Below are positions 34,337 through 40,439 of a DNA stretch of 40,439 bases, piece by piece; position 1 is the stretch's first letter; every line of letters starts with the position of its first letter. The notes below the pieces were generated by a model. That model ran no database searches and was not told where the DNA came from. It saw nothing but the letters and a program-made list of their open reading frames with translations. Where the stretch lies: NCBI GenBank assembly GCA_964443275.1, contig CAYUCE010000014.1:1-40439 (forward strand), given 5' to 3'. Origin of the DNA: CAYUCE01 sp964443275. Lineage in GTDB: Bacteria > Bipolaricaulota > Bipolaricaulia > CAYUCE01. Made by a program: the position numbers and the translations under genes.

Positions 34337-34851
34337 TTAGCATTTTGCTTCTCTTTACTGGCATCTCTCTTACGCTGATTAACCCTCTCCAGCTCCTCCT
34401 GCAGCCTGGTGATCTTCCTCTTTAGGGCTGCCGGGTTTAGCTCCTCGTATTCCTGTGCAAGCGCATCCTTGGCTTTTTTATCTATAACCGGCGACTCTAG
34501 GACTCTCCTAAAAGGAGTCTTAGCCCGATCATACTTCTTTTTTACCTTGCTTCCAACTCTCCTCTTTTCTACCAATTTCATTACCGGCTGAAAGAAGTTA
34601 GTATAAAGCCTAACTGAATCATAAAGTCTGTTTAGTATCTTAAGCTCCTCTTCGGTGTCATATCGCCGGTAGCCTACCGCTTTTCTTACCACCGACCAGT
34701 TCTTCTGCTCTACAAAGCAACTGTCGTTCTTCCGATAAGGCCTAGCCCGGGTAAAGCCCAAGTTCGACAGTAAATAGGTAAAATCCAAGATGTCAACTCC
34801 AGCAAAGCCCATGGTTAGGGGGTCCCAAGTCTCAGAACCCCAAAAAGGCAT
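34312..34851 (-). pseudogene. C-terminal fragment of an integrase-type (DDE) transposase
   Basis: The readable protein (about 179 aa) corresponds to the end of an rve-type transposase: RARPYRKNDSCFVEQKN (with the last acidic residue, Glu, of the DDE set), VVRKAVGYRRYDTEEEL, LYTNFFQPVMKLVEKRR and KKKYDRAKTPFRRVLESP. The N-terminal two thirds are missing, and the segment just before the motif (GVDILDFTYLLSNLG) looks eroded. The frame stays open toward a neighbouring insertion sequence that begins at about 34860. It is an inactive remnant. Confidence 0.75.
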
Positions 34852-34876
34852 AGTAACAATAGATATATACCTTCCC

Positions 34877-34905
34877 TTGACATCATATCTAATAAGTGCT
34901 ATAAT
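34877..34905 (+). promoter_or_regulatory. Consensus promoter of the IS transposase
   Basis: Exact TTGACA (34877-34882), 17 bp, exact TATAAT (34900-34905). Just downstream, a 24-bp near-perfect palindrome (34927-34950, one mismatch) overlaps the first codons and could hide the start in an RNA hairpin. Confidence 0.75.
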
Positions 34906-34924
34906 GGTAGGTACAATCTCTTCT

Positions 34925-36606
34925 ATGCTTCTACGAAGCTTCGAAGAAGCGAAGTACGAGGTATTTAAGAAAAACTTCAGCTACCACCAAAGAAGGGAGG
35001 GTTACCTACAGCTTGCCCATAACTACTGGGATAGCGAGGCTGGATACTCTAAACCCAAAGTTATTTACTCCTTTGGGAGGGAGGAGGAAGTAGACCGAGA
35101 GGCTTTAGAGCGACTTGTATCCAGCATCAACCGCTACTTGTATCCGGATAAGCCAATCTTTTCTCAAAAAGAAGATGATGAATTCACCTTTGTTCAGGCC
35201 AAACACTATGGCGGGACCTATTTTCTGAACGAACTCTGGAAGCGGTTTGAATTTGACTCCATACTGAAGGAACTTCTTACCAGTAGAGAGTACGAGGTGG
35301 ATGTAGAAAGGTTAATTTATACTATGGTGGCCAATAGAGCCCTGGACCCTAAAAGCAAACTGGGTGTAGAAGGGTGGGTAGAAGACAAGGTATTTATCCC
35401 TGACCTGGATAAAGTATCGGTACAGAACCTGTACCGGAGCATGGATTTTCTTTTGGAGGGTAAAATCCAAGCTGGAGAGAAAAGTATTCGATATAGTTGC
35501 CCATCTGTTAAATCTGGAAGTGGATCTACTTTTTTTCGATACCACTACAACTTACTTTGAAGTCGACTCTGGCAAAGCAGCCAAGGAGGAACTCAGAAAG
35601 TTAGGCTACTCCTAAAGATAAACGTCCCGATCTGTTACAGGTAGTTATTGGGCTTGCTGTTACCCGGGAGGGCATCCCCATAAAAAGCTGGGTTTGGCCG
35701 GGCAATACCCAGGATATGTCGGTGATTAAAGAGGTAAAGAACGACCTTATTGGCTGGAGATTGGGCCGGGTGATAAGTGTGGTTGACTGTGGTTTCAGTT
35801 CGGAGGAAAACTTACGTTACTTGCAGAGAGCAGGCGGTCATTACATAGCTGGGGAGAAGATAAGATCCGGTAAGGATGAGGTCAAAGAGCCCCTTTCCCG
35901 TCCTGGTCGGTACCAAAAGATCAAGGATAACCTCAGGATAAAAGAAATTACGGTTGGTGATGGGGAAGCCAGGACCCGGTATGTACTGGCCTACAACCCC
36001 CAGGAGGCTCGAAAACAAAGGCATGAGCGGGAAGAGATAGTGGCCGAGATTAAATCCCGAATCAAGGGTTTAAAACAACCTCCAGATAGCGAACATACAA
36101 AAGCCATGTGTGAGCTTAGATCACATCCAGTGTACAGCCGTTACATACGACAGCTTAAGGACGGACGTCTAAAGCTCAACAAGACCAAAATACGAAAGGA
36201 TAAAAAGTATGACGGCAAGTATTTAATCAAGACCTCTGATGATACGCTTACCGCTGGCGATGTTGCCCTGGGCTACAAGCAGCTTGTGGATATCGAGGCT
36301 GCTTTCCGCACCATAAAGCAAGAGCTAGAGATAAGACCTATTTACCACCGGTTAGAAGAACGGATACGTGCTCACATACTGTTATGCTGGCTGGCTCTGC
36401 TTCTGGTCAGGGTTGCGGAAAATGCTACCGATATGACCTGGAAAAGGATCAGGGATGAGTTGAAAAAGATCCAGGTGGGAGAATTTATTTTTGATTCTGG
36501 CCAGGTTTTTCAACGTACGGAACTAACTAATAGACAGCTTAAGATCCTTGATGTCATGGGGATTGAGAAGCCATCGAGGTATCCTCAAATTAACCAAAAT
36601 ACATAG
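34925..36606 (+). pseudogene. IS1634/IS4-type DDE transposase, two frameshifts
   Basis: The full-length product can be reconstructed from three frames: an N-terminal part (to about 35470, SFGREEEVDREALERLV), a middle part with the first catalytic Asp (LEVDLLFFDTTTTYFEVD, about 35505-35610), and a C-terminal part (QVVIGLAVTREGIPIKSWV; second Asp in VVDCGFSS; Glu in LVDIEAAFRTIKQELEIRP). One shift lies between about 35463 and 35485, the other at about 35611, where an extra T or A splits GYS from KDKRPD. All catalytic residues remain, so decay is recent, or the shifts are sequencing errors. Start ATG 34925. Confidence 0.85.
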
Positions 36607-36613
36607 TAACAAG

Positions 36614-36724
36614 TTAAATGATGAACATAATCCTGATAAACCCCAATACTACAGTAATTAAAGGTCCTTTTTTGCCTTGTGACTGTCGAACTCGGGTTAG
36701 AATTCGATCCAGTTTCTCAACCAT
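36614..36724 (-). CDS. Possible 36-residue membrane protein
   Basis: A minus-strand reading frame with ATG 36724, GGGGTGA 4 nt upstream, and a promoter with exact TTGACA. The product has a basic N-terminal helix (VEKLDRILTRVRQSQGKK) and a hydrophobic C-terminus (PLITVVLGFIRIMFII), the layout of a small single-span membrane protein. It is not a known family to me. It stops 2 bp from the direct repeat at the insertion-sequence end, so its tail might have been altered by the insertion. Confidence 0.45.
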   Translation of the reverse strand: MVEKLDRILTRVRQSQGKKGPLITVVLGFIRIMFII

Positions 36725-36777
36725 ATTCTCACCCCGATCTATTGGTTCAAATGACCCAGTAATAACTCAATTGATTT

Positions 36778-36806
36778 ATAATAACATGGCACAGGACAAA
36801 TGTCAA
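36778..36806 (-). promoter_or_regulatory. Strong minus-strand promoter
   Basis: TTGACA (36806-36801), 17 bp, TATTAT (36783-36778). It points away from radC, toward the small membrane protein and then the insertion sequence. The start would be near 36771. Confidence 0.7.
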
Positions 36807-36871
36807 GAAATTTAGCAAAATACTCTCTACACCAAGTTGCATTCTCATATCTGAAGGAAATTACATTTAGT

Positions 36872-37552
36872 TTACAAATGTCCTTGCCTCTTAAGGCTTG
36901 CAGTCCTTTGTTTGCCAAAAATGATGTGGTCTAGCAAACGCACATCAATTAGTTCTAATGCTTCTGCAATTCTTTCGGTTATATCCAGATCTTCCTTGGA
37001 AGCTTCCACTTTTCCTCCGGGGTGGTTGTGAACTAAGATAACTCCTTTTGAATTCTTTTTTACACAAGATTTAACAATTTCTCTTATACTGGTAGGAATT
37101 TCATCTATGGAGCCTTGGGAGAGTATTTCCTCCGCTATTAGCTCATTAGAATTGCTTAAATGCAGTATCCGCAGCTCCTCTCGCTCTAAATTCTGAAGCT
37201 CCATACCGAAATGATTAACTACGTCGTTGTAACTTTCAATCTTCTCACCTATCTCTATTTCTTCCTTGGAAAATCTCTTAGCCAGTTCAAAAACGGCGAG
37301 AATCTGTCCCGCTTTCACTTCACCTATGCCATCGTATTTACATAACTCCTGAACTGAAGAATTGGATAAATGCTTGAAATCGAAATCGGATAATATCTGA
37401 TGAGAAAGGTCTAAGACGTTCTTACCTTGGGTGCCTGCCCTAATTACTAGAGCCAGTAATTCAGATTTGGTAAGTCTTTGAGGGCCATGTTTTCTTAGTT
37501 TCTCTCTAGGTCTGTCATCTTTAGGTAGGTCTTTAATAGTGTATTCGACCAT
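36872..37552 (-). CDS. radC: RadC-family JAB/MPN-domain protein
   Basis: RadC (DUF2466). The N-terminal helix-hairpin-helix-like part contains IKDLPKDDRPREKLRKHG and GIGEVKAGQILAVFELAKR; the C-terminal JAB metalloprotease-like domain has the metal site Glu then HNHPGG (VILVHNHPGGKVEASKEDLD). Function is unclear despite the DNA-repair name. Length (226 aa) is normal. AAAGGAGG lies 28 nt before the ATG and 10 nt before an in-frame CTG; GGTTT/AAACC can pair between them, so the start is uncertain. An accessory-region location is common for radC. Confidence 0.93.
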   Translation of the reverse strand: MVEYTIKDLPKDDRPREKLRKHGPQRLTKSELLALVIRAGTQGKNVLDLSHQILSDFDFKHLSNSSVQELCKYDGIGEVKAGQILAVFELAKRFSKEEIEIGEKIESYNDVVNHFGMELQNLEREELRILHLSNSNELIAEEILSQGSIDEIPTSIREIVKSCVKKNSKGVILVHNHPGGKVEASKEDLDITERIAEALELIDVRLLDHIIFGKQRTASLKRQGHL

Positions 37553-37619
37553 TTGGTTTCGGGTTTGCAGAAAACCAGATCCTCCTTTTATTGTTATTTT
37601 CTCATCGTTTTAATCAGAG

Positions 37620-38510
37620 CTAACTAATTTCGTAACTTTCCTCAATTAGAGGCTTTGATCCCTCAAGTTGATTAAAATTCTGGATTCTAAGTTCAAGATT
37701 TCCAGTACCATAATGTCCAATGTCACTTACATCTCTGGCAAATGAGGGTGGAGTATCTAAATCATCATAATCCTGCTTGAGATATATTAGAAGTTCCGAA
37801 GATTGAGTTTTCAGTTCCAGGCAAGCAAAGTTTCTAATTCTTTTATAGGCATAGTAATATTTGAGTTCCTTTTTCTGTACATCATCTCCCAAAGCGAAAA
37901 CAAAATCCTCAAATTCTTGAAAGAGTTCTTTCAGGTCTGAGCTAGCCTCCTCATAATACTCACCTACAGTTTTATATTCTCCAGGTGGAGATTCTGAAAT
38001 TTTACTTTCGGTTTGAACTGCATTTACGAGTTGAAATGAGATCAGGTTGTCCTCAAATGTTTTGAAAGTAATAAGTTCGATATTTCGATCGATTTGCTCA
38101 ACGGCATAGCTATCGTATTTGGTAAACTCTGAAGCAACACACAATAGACGAGGAGAACTCCAGTCGATTTCAGTATCTTGATCAATTTGGTCACGTACTA
38201 ATATCTCGAAATCTCCATGATGATCCGATAGCCAATCCAGGTAATATAGACCTTGGTTTATTACGTTCTGATTCTTTTGACGTTTATACTCGATAATAAT
38301 TGGGGAGTTGTTTTCATCAATACCCAATGTGTCAATCCTTCCACCATGCTTTGTTCCGGTAGAGTATTCACTTGCTAGAAAGCGAATACCAAAAAATTCC
38401 TCCAGATTATTTTCTACTACCTTCTGAATTTCTTTTTCCAAGCTGACAAAAGAGGAATTTAACTCTGCTGCTTGACCTTGTTTCAATTTGAAAAGCTTGA
38501 TGTCGGGCAT
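37620..38510 (-). CDS. DUF5655 protein with a PD-(D/E)XK nuclease-like domain
   Basis: The N-terminal domain (to about residue 160) has the nuclease-like core: Asp in GGRIDTLGID, then IIIEYKRQKN (E-x-K), resembling DUF91/NucS-type endonucleases. The C-terminal part (about 180-296: LFQEFEDFVFALGDDVQKKE; YYAYKRIRNFACLELK) matches DUF5655. Relatives are sometimes called predicted transport proteins (COG3586), but no membrane segment is present; a nucleic-acid or restriction role is more plausible. It is 67 bp upstream of radC on the same strand. Confidence 0.8.
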   Translation of the reverse strand: MPDIKLFKLKQGQAAELNSSFVSLEKEIQKVVENNLEEFFGIRFLASEYSTGTKHGGRIDTLGIDENNSPIIIEYKRQKNQNVINQGLYYLDWLSDHHGDFEILVRDQIDQDTEIDWSSPRLLCVASEFTKYDSYAVEQIDRNIELITFKTFEDNLISFQLVNAVQTESKISESPPGEYKTVGEYYEEASSDLKELFQEFEDFVFALGDDVQKKELKYYYAYKRIRNFACLELKTQSSELLIYLKQDYDDLDTPPSFARDVSDIGHYGTGNLELRIQNFNQLEGSKPLIEESYEIS

Positions 38511-38604
38511 TTATTATCGCCTACCTACAATTAAAATGTAACATGGATAAGATATCCAGGCAAATTTTGATCTTGATGTTTACCTTAAAGTTTTAGTGAA
38601 GTTA

Positions 38605-38820
38605 TTAAATGCTGGTTTCTGGAATATAGGCGCAGTGTATATTAGTTCTTTTGCCGTGCTTGACGGTGCTTTCGACGTGTATGTTTTCTTCCCTGTAACC
38701 TATATCTTCTAGTACATCAGAGCGGTGGAAGTGCCTTTTCAGCACTTCTTCGTTCACAACCGGGGTCTTGTTCGGCTTTTTTGCGGATTTCTTGAAAGGA
38801 GCTGCTGATTGAGGAAGCAG
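38605..38820 (-). CDS. Unassigned 71-codon reading frame after the RPA-like gene
   Basis: This frame opens right at the end of the RPA-like gene and encodes protein-like sequence: a Lys/Pro-rich linker (SAAPFKKSAKKPNKTPVVNE) then HFHRSDVLEDIGYREENIHV and a Cys near the end. No ATG, GTG or TTG occurs before an internal GTG (about 38750); CTG 38820 is the first near-start. A strong AAGGAGG (38840-38834) lies in the RPA-like 3' end, as if to serve a following gene. I do not recognise it. It may be a broken gene or a non-standard start. It fills most of the 38511-38825 gap. Confidence 0.35.
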   Translation of the reverse strand: MLPQSAAPFKKSAKKPNKTPVVNEEVLKRHFHRSDVLEDIGYREENIHVESTVKHGKRTNIHCAYIPETSI

Positions 38821-38825
38821 AGATG

Positions 38826-39504
38826 TTAACTATCCTCCTTAAGTTCTACGTTTCTAGCGAATGTTATTCCGTTGGATTTAGAATAATTTAGTTTGACTAT
38901 TTTCCCAACCAACTTATCCTCTAGCTTAGAGGCGAGTTTTCCCTCATCAAGAGAATGTGCTTGTTCAATTGACAAGCCGGCAACTTTGGAAGCCTCTTCT
39001 CCACTGAATTCAACCTTCTTGACCCCCGATCCATCCTTTACGGCCAGGCCTATCCTGATGTCCCTTACGGGTTCAATTTCTGCATGGACCACACAAATGT
39101 TTTCTTTAACTGTTCTGTTGCAGGTAGGACACTTCAAGATTGCCCCTGACCTAGGAGTAAGGACCAATATTTCACCTTCCAAAGTGTCCGAGCGCTTGAC
39201 TTCTATGTCTTCGCTATCCAAAGGTTTAATTCGGCTTTTCTTGTTTAGTTTAAGTTGGGGTTCCCCTTTCCAACTGTCAATTACTACATTATCGATAATA
39301 TACGCTTTCCCTTCCTCTAGCTTGGGGGAGATCGGATTTTTGCCAGGAGATGAATTTAATAGTTCCGGTCCCGTCACCAAGAAGGCCAATTTGGGAGATG
39401 GAGGGAGAATCTGAGCTCCAAAGTTCCACGACTTTAGCTTTTACAGCTATCCAACTATCCGGCTGTAAGCCTTTAATATTCTCGATCTTCAATTCCTTAG
39501 CCAA
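38826..39504 (-). CDS. Archaeal RPA-like ssDNA-binding protein, with one-base frameshift
   Basis: Reconstructed 225-aa protein: OB-fold 1 (AVKAKVVELWSSDSPSISQI, then GDGTGTIKFISWQKSDLP), continuing in the next frame (LEEGKAYIIDNVVIDSWKG), then a zinc finger C125-x2-C128-x8-C137-x2-H140 (CPTCNRTVKENICVVH) and a second OB-like domain (DIRIGLAVKDGSGVKKVEFS). This order is that of archaeal replication protein A. The two frames meet at a run of five C (plus-strand G 39324-39328), where skipping one base restores the protein. It starts at TTG 39504 after GGTGA. It may be a real frameshift, a programmed +1 shift or a sequencing error. Confidence 0.8.
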
Positions 39505-39660
39505 CCGCGATCACCACATATCGCTACTTTAAACTTTTTTTCAAGCTAATTTCATCCGTTATGCTCTTTTTAGTCTAATGTTTAGGGAGGCAAAAACGCA
39601 AGGGAAGTGAGGGTATCGATGACAAAGGCTTAAGAGAACAGGTTGATGGTTTTTTACTAT

Positions 39661-39728
39661 GGAATGCTTCACCCTGTGGAATAGCTCCCTGATAAGCTTC
39701 CTGCTTATTCCACGGGGTAAAGTCTTCC
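39661..39728. repeat. Imperfect inverted repeat (23-bp arms)
   Basis: Arms 39661-39683 and 39706-39728 match at 19 of 23 positions. The right arm is followed by CGCTAC, as in the 3.7-4.0 kb repeats, so the two may be related. It is the only structure I see in the 336-bp gap 39505-39840. Confidence 0.5.
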
Positions 39729-39840
39729 GCTACGCAAAATCTTTGAAAAATGTTAATTTATGGATACAGGCCTGGATAGTAGAAATTGGTAATTGAGAAA
39801 GAAATGACTAACCGGGGAAAATATCGGTTGTGGTAAGAGA

Positions 39841-40389
39841 TTAAAAAACTTCGCTTAAAGTGATTTGCAGGCCTTTAATTATAGGGGATTTTAAGGTTTG
39901 GTCTTCTCCGAATACCTCAAACCGTTGATACCCACCTTCCCCAAGCTGTAAAACTTCAACCGTCTTGTCCTTTAAATCTGCCAGCCAGTACTCACCTACT
40001 CCATGCTTAGCATATAATGACTTCTTCCAAGTGCGGTCCCGTTCTTCGGTTGCCTGGGAGAGGATTTCAATTACCAAATCCGGCGCTCCTTGGATATTGT
40101 CTTCAGTTATGATATGAGAACGCTCTTTTGATACGAATAAGATATCCGGTTGTAAGACCGTTTCTTCAGAAAGCACCACATCGAAAGGGGCATCAAAAAC
40201 TTCTCCTAAATCGTTTTCTTGGGTATAAAGTGATAGTTTGACCTCTAATCGTCTCGAAACTCTCTGATGATAAGTCTTCGGTGACGGAACCACAACTAAT
40301 TCCCCCTCTAGAAGCTCATATCTTTTATCATTTGGAGCGTTTTTATAATCTTGGTAAGTAAATTTAACCTGAGATTTAGTATTTTTAAC
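39841..40389 (-). pseudogene. Uma2-family (DUF820) nuclease, 5' end apparently broken
   Basis: Restriction-like PD-(D/E)XK fold protein of the Uma2 family: LQPDILFVS, APDLVIEILSQATEERDR, KKSLYAKHGVGEYWLAD. The first possible start in frame is GTG 40293, but the family N-terminus (YKNAPNDKRYELLEGELV) is encoded upstream in the same frame, back to a TGA at 40390-40392, with no start codon. A ribosome site (GGGAGGGGGG) and GTG 40399 lie just beyond in another frame; removing one T near 40388 would join them. So a single-base change, natural or technical, seems to have cut the start. If GTG 40293 is used, the protein has 150 aa. Confidence 0.7.
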
Positions 40390-40439
40390 TCAACTTCACC
40401 CCCCTCCCTTTTGCACAAACCTGCTTACTAACAGGGGTT

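Larger units (their letters stand above)
34849..36612. mobile_element. IS1634-like insertion sequence, degraded, flanked by an 11-bp direct repeat
   Basis: CATAGTAACAA occurs at 34849-34859 and 36602-36612, on both sides of a transposase gene, which fits a target duplication; the element would be about 1742 bp. I found no convincing terminal inverted repeats. The transposase stop lies within the right copy of the repeat, so the exact end is uncertain. Confidence 0.55.

Noticed and set aside
34790..34924. N-terminal extension of the IS transposase
   Set aside because: It would run through the exact consensus promoter and the opposite-strand transposase fragment; ATG 34925 fits the family start better.
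34925..36606. Programmed frameshifting in the IS transposase
   Set aside because: Two separate shifts are needed, neither is at a slippery heptamer, and IS1634-type transposases are normally one frame. Decay or read errors are simpler.
36618..36815. Plus-strand reading frame in the IS-radC gap
   Set aside because: It has no ribosome site, is antisense to a better-supported small frame and shows no protein-like pattern.

Overview
The window is bacterial. It carries the bacterial rplU-prp-rpmA-obgE-nadD and infC-rpmI-rplT blocks, two-subunit glycyl-tRNA synthetase and an L27 with the Firmicutes-style N-terminal extension. Several genes look archaeal in type: a NadM NMN adenylyltransferase, a TreT trehalose synthase, a bifunctional glucose/mannose-phosphate isomerase, an ABC-class ATPase, and a replication-protein-A-like ssDNA-binding protein. 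This mixture suggests a deep-branching, possibly thermophilic, anaerobic lineage near Firmicutes/Actinobacteriota. I cannot name the taxon from sequence alone.

Layout. 0-1.5 kb: a decayed reading frame, a RHH/PIN toxin-antitoxin pair and an AbrB antitoxin whose partner is cut short. 1.7-8.3 kb: nitronate-monooxygenase-like protein, FdhD, a cluster of 35-bp palindromic repeats, threonine aldolase, ABC-class ATPase and threonine synthase. 8.4-12.7 kb: a NifU-domain/FNR-type regulator operon behind an FNR-like box, dCTP deaminase, small proteins, a nitroreductase, a candidate small RNA and NadM. 12.9-24.3 kb: a sugar block with OtsA-OtsB, TreT, ROK kinase, Pgi/Pmi, then pyruvate kinase and phosphofructokinase on the minus strand, divergent from pyruvate phosphate dikinase. 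24.3-25.7 kb: a small zinc-ribbon protein, a candidate small RNA and an HDAC-family deacetylase. 25.9-32.9 kb: ribosome and translation genes. 33.0-34.2 kb: an AbrB-like cysteine-pair regulator with ArsM. 34.2-40.4 kb: an accessory region with two degraded insertion sequences, a possible 36-residue membrane protein, RadC, a DUF5655 protein, the frameshifted RPA-like gene and a Uma2 nuclease with a broken 5' end.

How genes work together. Glucokinase, Pgi, Pfk and Pyk cover much of glycolysis. PpdK provides the reverse pyruvate-to-PEP step. OtsAB and TreT give two routes to trehalose. Promoters matching TTGACA/TATAAT with 16-18 bp spacing are easy to see, and several lie so close to their start codons that 5' leaders would be 20 nt or less.

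Most notable: apparent ATA start codons for infC and dcd; a Prp protease with Arg in place of its catalytic His while L27 keeps the cleavable extension; an RPA-like protein split by a one-base shift at a run of five C; a cysteine-pair AbrB regulator with ArsM behind a strong promoter; two intergenic hairpins sharing one loop sequence; and inverted repeats placed to act as operators between pfkA and ppdK. There is no CRISPR array, tRNA or rRNA that I can see.
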